Origin: Drosophila miranda
Taxonomy: Eukaryota; Arthropoda; Insecta; Diptera; Drosophilidae
Assembly (NCBI RefSeq): GCF_003369915.1
Contig: NW_022881625.1
Coordinates: forward strand, 1,116,001 to 1,180,000
Reading direction: 5' to 3'
Length of the DNA: 64,000 nt
The notes beneath the pieces were generated by a model. That model was not told the DNA's origin. It searched no databases and saw nothing but the letters and a program-made list of their open reading frames with translations. The position numbers and the translations under genes are program-made. Each line of letters begins with the position of its first letter. Position 1 is the first letter of the stretch. Of this stretch, positions 22,027 to 33,863 are shown in pieces.

Positions 22027-22341
22027 ATGGATGATCACCTTTTAATTGATTTTCAACACTTTTTGATCCTATAGATACTGTATCTGTGCACTGATTTCTG
22101 CAGAAGATCCGTTACTGCTCACTCGGACCGCCCAAGCGCGACTGCTGGAACACCGTCCGCGGAGCCACCCATTTATGTTGATTCCCCGATGTGGATGCTG
22201 GACAGAGTACTCGGGCTTGGGCATGAGTACTCGTGAGTGTATCGTATCAATCGCTCGCTTTGGGGTTCACAATTCTAATTGATCTCCGCTTTCCGCTCTT
22301 GGGGTAGGTTCCGCCGAAAGAGGCGCTTCAATTTACAATGA
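22027..22341 (+). pseudogene. Gene C, unit 4
   Basis: Intron 22233-22307. The ATG frame meets TAG at a GATCCTATAG sequence; the same position reads GATCCTTCAG in other units. Both versions end in AG, which fits an ancestral splice acceptor here. Confidence 0.4.
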
Positions 22342-22436
22342 GAGCAAAAGAGACATTCTGTAGAGGGTTTTTCTTTTCTTTGCTTTTCTTTTCTTTATTC
22401 TTTTTCCTTCATTTGGAGGGTGGAAGGTGCAACAAT

Positions 22437-23141
22437 CTAAAACGGAGGCAGACTCTTGAGCCTCCTGCTGGTGCGCAGCACGAATGGTGCCGGCTGATTT
22501 GTACCGGCATTTCCTCCAGCGGGAACGACTTCGGGAGCAGCTACGGGAGCGACTGCGGGAGCGACTCCGACCGACTCGCCTTCATCGTCCGAGCCCCCGA
22601 GCATTACGCTGTCCAAAGTAGTGCGGGACGCCCGCAGTGTCATCATGTGCCGGGTGCTGCGTTCGCCCAAGGTGTTGCGCACCTTCAGGCAGCTCTTCTG
22701 CGACAGGGTTCTTTTTTTTTCGCCCGTACCCAGGGCGAGGACGCGGCGCTGGCACTCGCCGAATGCCACGGCATGGCTGCTGGTGGGCCCGTCGTCCTCA
22801 TTGCCGGGCCGTTCAAAAATCGTCTCGAGACCGGTGGGCCTCGACTTTGCGATGGGCTGCGATGGCGCCTGAGAACCGGTGGTCGGCGTCAGGCTGGGCT
22901 TCTTGGCCAGGCGGCTGGGACTAAGACTGGGCCTGGCGGCGCTCTGGCTCTTGCTCTTGCAGGCGCGCGGCGGCATTTGGCGCCGAACCATAGTCGCGGT
23001 TGCCACAGATCCTGTATCCCCCGGTATACTCCCGGCTGAAATGAGACGAAATGAGAAATGAGTTACGACTGTCCGATGGCCGCAGAACCGAGTACTTCCT
23101 TTACCTTTAGCTTTGCCTTCAAGTTTTTTCTTTGCAGGCAT
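22437..23141 (-). CDS. Gene B, unit 4: intact basic 211-codon protein
   Basis: Exon 1 (37 bases from ATG at 23141) encodes a Lys-rich start, MPAKKKLEGKAK. A 69-bp intron follows with GTAAAG donor, GTAACTCAT branch-like site and TTTCAG acceptor. Exon 2 (599 bases) completes 211 codons. Its middle is Ser/Lys/Pro-rich (SPSRLAKKPSLTPTTGS); then come GLETIFERPGNEDDGPTSS, the TLSQKSCLKVRNTLGERS block, an acidic patch and a basic C-terminus. The intron length is a multiple of three and carries no stop, so retention also gives an open frame. The basic and Ser/Pro-rich make-up suggests a chromatin- or spindle-type protein, but I do not recognise the family. The frame is open further upstream, so the true start could lie 5'. 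Confidence 0.5.
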   Translation of the reverse strand: MPAKKKLEGKAKGKGSTRFCGHRTVVTHFSFRLISAGSIPGDTGSVATATMVRRQMPPRACKSKSQSAARPSLSPSRLAKKPSLTPTTGSQAPSQPIAKSRPTGLETIFERPGNEDDGPTSSHAVAFGECQRRVLALGTGEKKRTLSQKSCLKVRNTLGERSTRHMMTLRASRTTLDSVMLGGSDDEGESVGVAPAVAPVAAPEVVPAGGNAGTNQPAPFVLRTSRRLKSLPPF

Positions 23142-23528
23142 TTCTCGTATCTTTTTCCGGCTTTTCCGTCTCCTGGGTAAACCTTTCGACTTCTCAAACG
23201 AGCAAAGGGAAAAAGAAAAAGAGAGGGACAAAATATTCGGCACTTTGACGGAGGCACTAAACCTCAGACACGTCTCGACTCCACAACGTTCACGACACGA
23301 CTTTCCATTTGCAAGTGTGTGTGTGTGTGTGTGGTGTGAGTCAAGAAAGTGAAGTGGGGCCACGCTCAAAAGTATGCTGTCTCTTCTTTGTAATTCTCCC
23401 TAACTTAAAATTTAGGCCGTAGTGGTGGTGTGGCGGCAACTGATGCTGATTTGAAAGTCGATTTGAAACCGATAATCAATTGTCAGCACCGTTGCCGCCG
23501 AAGATTTATCACAGATTGTAATAATTTT

Positions 23529-23638
23529 TGTAGTGTATTGACACTCAGACTTAAGCACGCGTTGTCTTCAAGATTCTCTTTTATTCTATATCCCTTGGAT
23601 GGTGTGACCGTATATAGATATTAATATAATACCTAACA
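23529..23638 (-). repeat. 3' LTR of the Mag-like element
   Basis: A 110-bp LTR. On the + strand it begins TGTAGTGTATTGACAC and ends ATACCTAACA. It contains CCTTGGATGG where the other LTR has CCTTGTATGG. Confidence 0.9.
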
Positions 23639-23649
23639 CGCCTCTCCTT
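23639..23649 (-). other. Polypurine tract of the Mag-like element
   Basis: On the - strand AAGGAGAGGCG lies directly before the 3' LTR, the expected place and composition for plus-strand priming. Confidence 0.65.
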
Positions 23650-23844
23650 AGATGTTTAATATACATGTCATTTACAAATCTATTTTCTTATAACAATTTG
23701 ATTTGTGTACTTAATCTAATTAGCGTATATAAAATTTATGTGATTTCGTATTTTTCTTTCTTCTTAATCTGTTTAGTATTTGTTTCAGTGTTTAATTTGT
23801 ACATAATTTGATTTCATAATTCCTTTCTTTATATTATTTTATTG

Positions 23845-26800
23845 TTAAATACGCTTTACTACCTTCCCTGCCTCACGTGGTCTCAACTCTCTCCTGGTGG
23901 GTGTTGGTTGAGAAACTATTTGTTCATTGTTGGTTTTGGTATTGTCATCTACTGAACAATTGCTTTCGACATCAGGTGTTTTCGCATTAGGCGATGTATG
24001 ATTGTTAGTGCTTTGGTTTCTAATTTGATCCAGGTGACGTTTTATTTCTCTGTTATTGTTCGCCAAAATACAACAATACGAACGCGGGCCCAGTTGTTGT
24101 TTTACAGTTGCCTGAGTCCAGCTTGCTTTGTTAGGATTTTTGTAGTCCCTAACCATAACTTTTTGACCCTTTAAAAATTCTGTGCTTCGTCTACCTTTGT
24201 GATTTACAACACCCTCAGTCTGTTTTTTATTTATTATGCTTTCGACCGTAGGTGGTTTTAACAACGAAAATCTTGTTTTTAGTGTACGACCAAAAAATAA
24301 TTTAGCAGGAGATTCGCCCGTAGTACAATGAATCGTATTTCGGTAATCGATCAAAAATCTATTTAAAATTGTATTAAAATCTTGTCTTTCATTAGCCTTT
24401 ATGTTTGCATATAGTGATTTCTTAACAGTCTTTACAAAATTTTCTGCTTGACCATTAGTCGCTGGATGTCCTGGAGCAGTAAAAATGTGATTAACACCAT
24501 TGTTTTTCATAAACGTTTTAAAATCATCAGAAGTAAACTGTCGTCCATTGTCACTAACTAACACGTCTGGTAAACCATATCGACAAAATACTTCTCTAAG
24601 CTTGTTGATAGTAAACAATGAAGTTATTTCCTTCGTTTTGAATACTTCTGCCCATTTTGTATAAGAATCTATAATAACCAATAAATGAAAACCTCTAATT
24701 GGTCCTGCAAAGTCTATGTGTACTCGACTCCAAGCCTTTCCTGTGGATTTCCACGGTATTAACAGACTCTTTTCTGGACTTGATTGTAGTTCCTGACAAG
24801 GAATACAATCTCGAATTAATTTCTCAATTTCAGAATCCATGCAAGGCCACCACACATAAGAACGTGCTAACATTTTGGTTTTTACTATTCCCAAATGCGA
24901 TGCATGAAATTCTGCTAAAATAGCTTGTCTCAGTTTGGTTGGAATTACTACTCTGTGTCCCCATAAGATACAATCATATTCCACTGAAAGTTCATTTGTT
25001 TTAGAGATGTAGGCAGAAAACTCGCTGCCTTTTAATCTTGTCTTCGAACCAGTGTTAATTGCCTCACAAACTTTTGATAATATTGGGTCACGTCGTGTTT
25101 CACGAGCTATTTCTTTGAAGCTAATTTTGAACACCTTTTCGGACTGTATAAAATGTATGTAATTATAGTCTTCGTTTGGTACAGCCGTTTCCCATTGAGG
25201 CATTCTTGAGAGTCCATCTGCTATATTTAAGGTCCCCTTTATGTGTTCAACTGTATATTGAAAACCTGACAAAGTCAGTGCCCATCTTTGCATTCGTGCA
25301 GAGGCCATCAATGGAAGTCCTTTCAGGTCTCCAAATATGCTTAGTAATGGTTTGTGATCTGTTCGAAGGATGAACTTGTTTCCTAAAAGATACTGTCTTA
25401 ATTTACTCACACAGAACACTATAGCCTCTTTCTCGATTGTACTGTAATTATGCTCGCTTTTGGATAATGCTCTTGATACAAATGCTATTGGTTTGATATC
25501 TTCATTGCATTTATGTGATAAAACACCTGAAACTGCATGACTGCTAGCATCAGTCGTTAATACTAACGGTTGATCTGGGTTGTAGTGAACTAAAACTTGT
25601 TCAGAAGTTACTTCTTTCTTTACCTCTTCATATGCACTCTGACATTCGCGTGTCCAATTAAATTTTGTATTTTTCTTTAATAATGCATATAAAGGACTCA
25701 TTATCTGAGCGAAATTATTGATAAACTTTGAATAATAATTTACCATGCCTATGAAAGCTCTAAGCTGTGATACGTTTTCCGGAGCCGGTGCAAACAATAC
25801 ACTCGCAACTCTATCATTGTTTTTGCTCAGTCCTATCCTGTCAATTGAAAATCCTAGGTAACAAATTTTGGATTTAAAGAACTCACATTTCTTGTCATTT
25901 AATTTAAGTCCAACTGATTTCAGTTTTCTAAGTACAGCTTTTAGGTTTGAAATATGTTCTTGAAGATCTCGTCCTGTAACTGTTATGTCATCTTGATAAA
26001 CCACAACTCCTCGCATACCCTGAAACAACCCTTCCATTGTTTTTTGAAAAATAGCTGCTGCAGTTTTTATACCAAATGGTAAGCGTTTAACTTTCAATAG
26101 TCCAATATGTGTGCTCCAAGTACACAAATTTTGAGATTGCTCATCTAAATTTAGCTGATTGTAAGCATTTGACAGGTCAAGTTTTGAATACAGTGTACCC
26201 CCTTCAAGCGCTGCAAAAATGTCGTCTATTCGAGGTAGTGGATACTTTACGTCGACTAAAGACCGGTTTAATGTAACCTTATAGTCACCACAAATTCGTA
26301 TGTCACCGTTTGGTTTTAAAATCGGTACCAAAGGTGTTGCCCATTCAGAACTAACAACTTGCTCTAAAATTCCATCATCTATGAATTTTCGTAACTGCAC
26401 TTCAATCTTTTCTTTCCATGCTAATGGTACTGACCTAGGCTTGAAAAATATTGGTTTTGCATCTTCTTTTAATAGTAACGATATCGTATTCGTAGTATAT
26501 GAACCTAAACGAGGCTCAAAAACTTCAGCAAACTCCGATTTAATCTGTTCTGTAATTACAGAATTTGGTTCAATTACGTACACATTGTTCACCTGCATTA
26601 ACTCAAAATTAAAAGCTCTCAAAAATGTTCTACCTAGCAAAGGTGGACTCACTGCATTGGTTACAACAACAACAATTTGTTTTTTTAGACCTCAATATTC
26701 GATCGTTGCATCGTACTCACCAATAACTTTGATTGAATCTCCATTGTAATCTACATATGGAACTAGACATTTTCTAAGTGGTCTGCTGGTATTTAAGCTT

Positions 26801-27882
26801 TCGTAAAATGTTTTTGGAACCAATGTTCACGGTGCACCAGTGTCGCAAGCAATTTTCGTTATGTTTCCATCAATTTTTACAGGTAAATAATATACTCCAT
26901 TAGTTGAGGTTGTATCAACGCTATAGATAGAAAAGTTATAATTATCATTATCAAAATTATTATCAGAATAGGTGTCATGTTTTGTTTGAGATACATAATT
27001 TACGGATTTTTTTGATTTATTTTTACAAATGCTCGCCAAGTGACCTATTTTTCCACAGCTGTGACATTTGCATGCCTTATACTTGCAATTGTTTGAGTTA
27101 TGATTTCGCCAGCCACAGTGTGTGCATGGCTGCTGCTTCTTTTCTCTGCCAGCGTCGCAGTCGTTTTCGCCGTCGCCGTCACCGTCGCTTCTGCCGCCTC
27201 TGTAACTCACGTTTCGGTTGCCCTTGAAATGACTTCTGCCGTTGCTCTTTGCTTGATCTCTGTTCTCGCCTCTTTGCCTCTGCCATTGACTAGTCCCGTT
27301 CTTTTGATGCATGTAGTTGACGTTGTGTTCTGTCTTCCTTGTGCTGATCTTCGTCTCCATGATCATCGCCTTCTTGAGTGCATCAGCCAGAGTTAGATTT
27401 TCGTCTTCTTCACATATTCTTTCATATATAGGGTTGGGAAGGCTCATCACAAATTGGTTTAATACAAACGCTTCCAGATTTGAGCCAAATTTGCATTCCA
27501 ATGCCAATTGTTTAACTCGAGCATACCACTCCGCTACAGTCTCATCTTCACTTTTTGTGGACATGTGAAATTTTTTTCTTTCTCTGAATATGAGTGTAGG
27601 TGGTGTGTAGTGTGTTTTTAAAATTTCACATAATTCTTTGTATGCTTTTGATACGGGTGATACCGGATTGCACAAACTATGTAGTACAGTGTAAGCCGCT
27701 GTACCGATCGACTTCAACAAAACTGCCTTTTTTGTGTTTTCCTCTTTCACATTCAATTCGCACAAATGTATGTCGAATTTTTCCTTCCAAATGCAGAACG
27801 ATTCTTGGTGTGGCGAAAACTCAGCAATTGTTGCCATTTGATAGAATGTTGGTGCTTCATTTTTCGTCATGTTGCTATTCAT
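23845..27882 (-). pseudogene. gag-pol: gag-pol of the Mag-like element, two in-frame TGA codons
   Basis: A single frame of about 1345 codons. The Gag capsid-like region (residues about 1-190, with WYARVKQLALEC) leads to two CX2CX4HX4C zinc knuckles (CTHCGWRNHNSNNC and CHSCGKIGHLASIC), then a protease motif CDTGA. A TGA at 26829-26827 follows directly, and another at 26694-26692, 45 codons later. Pol then runs open to 23845: RT with LDLSNAYNQL and YQDD, RNase H (TTDASSHAVSG), an integrase zinc finger (HASHLGIV..CIPCQ), DDE core residues (HIDFAGP, VSDNGRQF, NGQAENF) and a GPY-type C-terminal segment. All catalytic motifs are intact; only the two stops break it. Both are TGA in the same frame, so either recent nonsense changes or suppression is possible. 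Confidence 0.85.
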
Positions 27883-27934
27883 ATATTATATGCACTTTTA
27901 ACATGTGTATGTATATTAATACATTTTATTTTAT

Positions 27935-27945
27935 CTTCGTCGCCA
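27935..27945 (-). other. Primer-binding site of the Mag-like element
   Basis: On the - strand TGGCGACGAAG starts four bases inside the 5' LTR. TGGCGACG is the complement expected for a tRNA 3' end carrying CGTCGCCA, of the tRNA-Ser type used by Mag-like elements. The tRNA assignment is from memory. Confidence 0.6.
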
Positions 27946-27949
27946 ATTA

Positions 27950-28059
27950 TGTAGTGTATTGACACTCAGACTTAAGCACGCGTTGTCTTCAAGATTCTCT
28001 TTTATTCTATATCCCTTGTATGGTGTGACCGTATATAGATATTAATATAATACCTAACA
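27950..28059 (-). repeat. 5' LTR of the Mag-like element
   Basis: A 110-bp LTR, 109 of 110 identical to the partner. Confidence 0.9.
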
Positions 28060-28113
28060 ATTTTGTAGTGGGGTGTCGGAGAACCGCACTAATTACGAAA
28101 ATAACAATTGGGT

Positions 28114-28127
28114 GGGGGGGGGGGGGG
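28114..28127 (+). repeat. Poly-G tract, G14 (unit 4)
   Basis: The second-position tract, 54 bases right of the retrotransposon insertion. Confidence 0.85.
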
Positions 28128-29320
28128 AAGAAGGGGTTAAAGATATGAGATCGAAAATTCAGAAAGTGCAGTGTTGCAACACGTAGTCAATTGAGGAATA
28201 GATAAAGAGAAAAGGTAATCAATGCAGGTGTTCTGCGTGGAAAATAAGAGGAAATATACTAAATAAAAAAAGACAAGCACTTGCAGAAATAACAATACAG
28301 ATAAGTAGTAGACTGGAGTGAAGACGACGGAAAAACAGGTAATAAAAGAGATACTACACTGGAACAAAGACGAGACAAAACAGGTACAATTGATTTACGT
28401 TTACAATATAACAATAAACATAACAATTTAAAATAATTTCTATATCTTTTTCTATAATTACAGGGAAGACAAGAAACAGCGGAGCATCGGTCGGCATAGC
28501 AAAACACAATGCTTGTAAAGACATTGCGTTGCATACCGGCCGACCCCGTCGTCTCCCTGGTCGTCGAAATTGGCGTCGTCCGAAGTCGTCAGAAGTAGGT
28601 GCAATTAGCACCTCGTCGTCGTTGTGGCTGTGGCTGCCCTCTTGGAGAACCAGTGGCACTGGTCCGGCCACCAGCTGGGAGCCAGGAGTAGACGGCACAC
28701 ATATTACTGTGGCGACACGGGTCCGGCCGCCAAAGTGAAATGGATGTGAGTGTGTGTGTGCGTCGGCAATTGTGGCCCTAATGTAGAGCGAGTGGCACTG
28801 GTCCGGCCACCAACTAAGGACGATGGCGGACACGACACACATAACTCGAACGGCACAGGTCCGGCCGCCCAAGTGTAATGGATGTTTGTGTGTGTGTGTC
28901 TGAATGGCTGGCGGTAAGTATTTTGAGAGCCCTTTTTAATCGTATGTGTGGCTGATGGATTTTTCCTTTTCCAGGACCATAGGGCACTCTGAATGCCATG
29001 GCACTGGATCCGGCCACCAACTAAGGACGATGGCGGACACGACACACATAACTCGAACGGCACAGGTCCGGCCGACCAAGTGTAATGGAGGTTTGTGTGT
29101 GTGTGTCTGTTTTTGGCTATTCTAGCAATCACCAACGCACTGCATTCGATTTGAATTTGTCAGGCCGTATGATTTTGCAAGTGTGTATGGCAGCATTTTT
29201 ATTCGTTTATGTTTTATTTAATGGCTTTGATGGCGGCAGCGTCCGTTGTTCATTTTTGTTGTGGCATGCGAGTGATATGTATACCTGCCCCGTATGATAA
29301 AGATTTTCGCCGTAATGTTT
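28128..29320 (+). ncRNA. Block R, unit 4
   Basis: Intron-like segments at 28384-28463 and 28914-28974. The retrotransposon lies just upstream and could cut this block off from its promoter. Confidence 0.3.
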
Positions 29321-29750
29321 AGCCCGATAGTGTCCCGTGAGTGCTATCCGGCGATTGCCTAAGCGCTCTCGGCGATACGCGTGGGTACCCCCGACCACCG
29401 TAGTAATTCTTAGTTCGACAGCGTCCCGTAAGTGCTATCCGGCGATTGCCTAGGCATTCTCGGCGATGCCTGTCGATATCCCCGACCCCCGTAGTAATTC
29501 TTAGTTCGGCGGCGTCCCGTAAGTGCTATCCGGCGATTGCCTAGGCATTCTCGGCGATACTGGTCGGTATTTCCGCATAGCAAAGTTCCCCTTTCCGCGT
29601 CGTAGTAATTCTTAGGCCGACAGGGTCCCGTAAGTACCGTCCGACGATAGCCTAGGTACTCTCGGCGACACCTGTCGGTATTATCGCATAGTAAAGACCT
29701 CCGTATTGATTCTGAGTTCGGTGGGGCCCTGAAGGCGCTATTCGGCGATA
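29321..29750. repeat. Satellite block S, unit 5
   Basis: Two type-2 monomers, one type-1 monomer and the terminal monomer. The contraction to a single type-1 monomer is shared with unit 6. Confidence 0.85.
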
Positions 29751-30101
29751 ACCGGAGTGTTCTCGGTGAAACCAGCTGCCCCGTCCCACGCTACGATCGC
29801 CCCCGTCCGCGGGACTGCGGCCCCGTCCCCCATCGTCGGTCCGAAATACGGAGTCCCGGCAAATTATAAATATTGATGTAATTTCGACCCTGGAGTAGAC
29901 TGAGATATGTACCCCAGCCCAGGATCGCTTCCTTACAAAAGTTAAGGTAACACTAGACTTAACATTAACATGTGTTTTCTTTTACAATGGATTGCGTCTT
30001 TTCAGTCCGTTCCCGTCCTCGGAGCGGGCTTAATATAAGTGGCGGCGCAAGGCTGATCCTCATATCAGCATCAGCATAGGCCCTGTAGTTGGCTGGGTGC
30101 G

Positions 30102-30357
30102 TACCGCCGCAACTTTGGCATTTAGCTGGGTGCGGTGGACGAAACCACCGCACTTTACACAGACGAAGCCGCGTTGACAGAAGTTGTTAAACCGCCGCAA
30201 CTTTGGCATTTAGCTGGTGCGGTGGACGAAACCACCGCACTTTCCACAGACGAAGCCGCGTTGACAGAAGTTGTTAAACCGCCGCAATTTTCGCATTTAG
30301 CTGGGTGCGGTGGACGAAACCACCGCACTTTACACAAGCGAAGCCGCGTTGACAGTA
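30102..30357. repeat. H block, unit 5 first copy
   Basis: Three repeats with the hairpin arms intact. The second has lost one G just 5' of the stem. Confidence 0.85.
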
Positions 30358-30639
30358 GTTGTGTGTGGTTTAAGAAATCTTTGTGTTTTATGATTCTCTT
30401 TGTGGCTTGTGATTTGAATATATGTTTAGTGGCGCACAGAATTTTAATTTACATTGGCGAGAAAGAGGAAATAAAGCTTGTCGGTAGTGGTTGGGAAGGG
30501 GAATGTGAATGTGTGTGGGGCGAGTTGGGAAAATGGCTGCTTTGCTTGGCGTCGGAATTTTAATGTATTCCTTATTGGCGTTAATTAAGAATTTTTAACA
30601 GTTTAGTTGGGCGGCAAACAAGTTAAGGGGCTCGTTAGT

Positions 30640-31367
30640 CGCCCGACGTGTCATACCGCGTACAAAAGTGGCCGTGTGTCCATGGCTGGCCAGCATTTCG
30701 GTGATGTATTGAGTCTCAATACCCACGCTACAAGGAGTGGAAACAGCAGCCGAGAGAGAGAGGGATCCCAATACCCACGCTACACGAAGGAGAAGCAGCA
30801 GCCAGAACAAGAGCCACGAAGAGGGGAATAGTCGGATCTCTCACACTCCGACGAGTGACGCCGATGTGATCAACAACTCTCCCCGGCCAGCCCGAAGCCA
30901 ACGCCTACAAGGGAGACCGAGAGAGAGGCCGCCGTCGCGAAACTGAAAGAGAGTTTTTGATTTAAAACAATGGGGGGAGCAACACCGGAACCAGATACCA
31001 CAGGAACCACGACGAGCATCACTAGCATTAATACCGACGTCACACGAAGGGGAAATCGCAGCCAAGAGAGAGCCAGGGCTGGAGCGATCCCATACCTTTG
31101 TCACACGAAGGGGAAATGGTAGCCGAGAGCGATCCCAATACCCACGCTACAAGGAGGGGAAACAGCAGCCGAGGAACTCCAGCGCCACCGCTCCTATACG
31201 CCATCTACTTATTTGTATATGTACTAAATTCAAATATTACATGCCATATTTTACATTTTACATGTAGTTGCAGTGTTTTTGGCTGAAAAATGGGAAGGTA
31301 ACACTAGTTACAGTAGTGGTAGGTATTCGGTATTTTTTTATGCAAGTATTTTGAGTAAAGAAAGTTA
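30640..31367. repeat. Module L, unit 5
   Basis: Near-identical to the unit 3 copy, with small differences (GTACAAAAG instead of GTAAAAAAG at the start, TTTTTGAT instead of TTTTTCAT in the middle) that are shared with unit 6. Confidence 0.75.
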
Positions 31368-31528
31368 AGGTAACACTAGACTTAACATTAACATGTGTTT
31401 TCTTTTACAATGGATTGCGTCTTTTCAGTCCGTTCCCGTCCTCGGAGCGGGCTTCATATAAGTGGCGGCGCAAGGCTGATCCTCATATCAGCATCAGCAT
31501 AGGCCCTGTAGTTGGATGGGTGCGTACC

Positions 31529-31784
31529 GCCGCAACTTTGGCATTTAGCTGGGTGCGGTGGACGAAACCACCGCACTTTACACAGACGAAGCCGCGTTGA
31601 CAGAAGTTGTTAAACCGCCGCAACTTTGGCATTTAGCTGGGTGCGGTGGACGAAACCACCGCACTTTACACAGACGAAGCCGCGTTGACAGAAGTTGTTA
31701 AACCGCCGCAATTGTCGCATTTTGCTGGGTGCGGTGGACGAAACCACCGCACTTTACACAGGCGAAGCCGCGTTGACAGTAGTT
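31529..31784. repeat. H block, unit 5 second copy
   Basis: Three repeats following module L, hairpins perfect. Confidence 0.85.
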
Positions 31785-32633
31785 GTGTGTGGTTTAAGAA
31801 ATCTTTGTGTTTTATGATTCTCTTTGTGGTTTGTGATTTGAATATATGTTTAGTGGCGCACAGAATTTTAATTTACATTGGCGAGAAAGAGGAAATAAAG
31901 CTTGTCGGTAGTGGTTGGGAAGGGGAATGTGAATGTGTGTGGGGCGAGTTGGGAAAATGGCTGCTTGGCTTGGCGTCGGTATTTTAATGTATTCCTTATT
32001 GGAGTTAATTAAGAATTTTTAACAGTTTAGTTGGGCGGCAAACAAGTTAAGGGGCTCGTTAGTCGCCCGACGTGTCACACCGCTTCATCTGCCTCGTCGA
32101 TCATCTGTAACTGTATCTGTATCTGTACAAAGGAGCCTAGAATTTCTTAGATCTGTGTTCTTATACCATCCTCTACATGGATTGGTTCCACATTAATCCT
32201 AAAGATGCACAAATTTTATAGCTTGAACAAAAAAAAAAAAAAAACACATACAATTATCGCATATCACATATTATGTTTTTTGTGGAGAGGGGAAGGGTTC
32301 CAAAGTATTTACACGGTCCAATGTTTGCATGGGTAATATAATGGAGATTCTCTTGGTAAAGATTTTATTCGTAATTTAATCGCCCAACTATCGAGAAAGA
32401 CTCGCGTGTGCCGTACGATACGATCCATTACGATACGATATCGTCTGTGGGCTATATATGTATGTATATTGATGTGTGCATATGTATGTACAATCCGAAG
32501 AGAGGATTACTCTTGTTTTGTTCTCTTTCCTAGATGATTATATCGTATCAGTGGTTCTGGAAGGGGGTGCTTAAACCTACGACGAAAGCTATAATCCAGT
32601 GGATGGGTCGGAATAGGTGTCCTGTTCCTCCGC

Positions 32634-33518
32634 TCAGACATAGACCTCTCCTGTCTTGGCCTCGGGACTGTGTTTGGCGAGGGTTGAGGTAGCACTCGTG
32701 GCCGTTGCCGTTGCCGTGGAGCCGCTCTGGGGCAGGGCGATCGTGCCACCGGATGAAGAGTTGTCCACTGTATCCACTGTGGGGGCTCCTGCCGAACGCA
32801 CCGAGGAGCGCACTGTGGGGTCCTGCAGGTTGAAGCTCAGACTGAAGCTGTTGTTCCGCGAAATGTTGCCGTTGCCGCTGCCGTTCAGGGGCTTCACGGA
32901 CAGGAGGGCCGTGGTGGTGATGCCGCCGCCCGCACCCGGCCCCACGGTCATGCCGTTGCTGGAGCCACTGTTGCTGTAGCCGTCCTGCTCCTGGGCCAGG
33001 TCCACGATGGACAGGGACGAGGGGAAGCGCTGAATGGAGAGCGAGACGGGGATCGTGGTGATGACGTCATTGGGCTCGTAGCCACTGGCCGTTGTCGTGA
33101 TGGTCGGCAGCTGGGCGTTCGCCGCGATGGGAAGGATGCTCAGGGTCCCCGTGGGAATGGTGTACCCGCCGCCGCTGCTGTTGGCCATCGTGAAGGGAAA
33201 CGACAGCGTGGTGATGTTCGTGGCAGCGGAGAGGGCTACGGAATCGAGAATCGAAGGGAGAGAGATTGTGGTTGGAGTATCTGAATCTGCATCTGCGGGA
33301 GCTGTGAACTCGCTGTAAATGATGACCACTGCGGGCAGGGTCAACGCCTTGACGCAGCACATGAGGAACCCAAAGAAGAGCCACGCGATCTCCCCGCAGG
33401 TGGAGAAGCGGAAGAGCTGCAGGAAGCCGATCGGCTGTGTGGGCTCCAGTCCTGCGGCCACCGGCGCCTCATCCAGGGACTTGCCATCGGTTGTCGTCGT
33501 GCCAGAAGCCTCGTCCAT
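32634..33518 (-). CDS. Chimeric Mdr65 exon 1 / second-gene ORF, unit 5
   Basis: One uninterrupted frame of 294 codons. Residues 1-72 are the Mdr65-like N-terminus with its first membrane helix (about 44-68). From residue 73 the frame enters the GC-rich exon of another gene, Ser/Thr/Gly/Asn-rich, ending in EAKTGEVYV. The join is made by a 22-base deletion, relative to units 1-4, that removes the GTGAGT donor and supplies the +1 phase needed. The predicted product would be a short protein with a cytosolic N-terminus, one hydrophobic helix and a low-complexity tail. Expression is unknown; it could equally be a neutral by-product of decay. Confidence 0.4.
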   Translation of the reverse strand: MDEASGTTTTDGKSLDEAPVAAGLEPTQPIGFLQLFRFSTCGEIAWLFFGFLMCCVKALTLPAVVIIYSEFTAPADADSDTPTTISLPSILDSVALSAATNITTLSFPFTMANSSGGGYTIPTGTLSILPIAANAQLPTITTTASGYEPNDVITTIPVSLSIQRFPSSLSIVDLAQEQDGYSNSGSSNGMTVGPGAGGGITTTALLSVKPLNGSGNGNISRNNSFSLSFNLQDPTVRSSVRSAGAPTVDTVDNSSSGGTIALPQSGSTATATATSATSTLAKHSPEAKTGEVYV

Positions 33519-33863
33519 CTATCGGTACGACGAAGGACGGAGAAATAGTGTTACTCGAGCCAAGACTCGCGATTTATTCACAGACACGGACAGAGACAGA
33601 CGGCACGCAAAGGTTAATTCAATTACTGCCACACTCTCAGAGGCATGTATCTGTATCTGTGGCTGTGGCAAGGGTACAGCAGCTACTTTGTATCTTTTGC
33701 CATAGTTCTCTCTCATTGACCCGCGGGGTTAACGAGTAATAGAATCTACCGTTTATTATTGGACATTCCAACGCCAATTTGGAGCGATTCGATTCCCTTT
33801 CAGAGGCCCGTACAGAAATCTGTGTGGCGCCATTCGCCCCCTGCCCCCTCTCCTTGTCGTGGG

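Larger units (their letters stand above)
23529..28059 (-). mobile_element. Mag-clade-like Ty3/gypsy retrotransposon, 4531 bp, recent insertion
   Basis: A complete element inserted in unit 4. It has 110-bp direct LTRs with TG/CA-type ends, a 5-bp ATTTT target duplication (23524-23528 and 28060-28064), and an uninterrupted target that can be read in unit 1 (AATAATTTTGTAGTGG). The two LTRs differ at one position (G versus T), so the insertion is young. Very short LTRs, total size and a single gag-pol frame match the Mag clade first known from silkworm; this is family-level recognition, not a database match. Confidence 0.85.
18892..29320. repeat. Tandem array unit 4 (short form, with retrotransposon insertion)
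   Basis: A short-form unit of about 5.9 kb, expanded by the 4531-bp Ty3/gypsy insertion at 23529-28059. A deletion near 20863 removes the end of the second M exon and places its frame onto a different 3' tail. Gene B is complete. The spacer between gene B and block R is shortened at 23205 and again near 23413. Confidence 0.9.
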
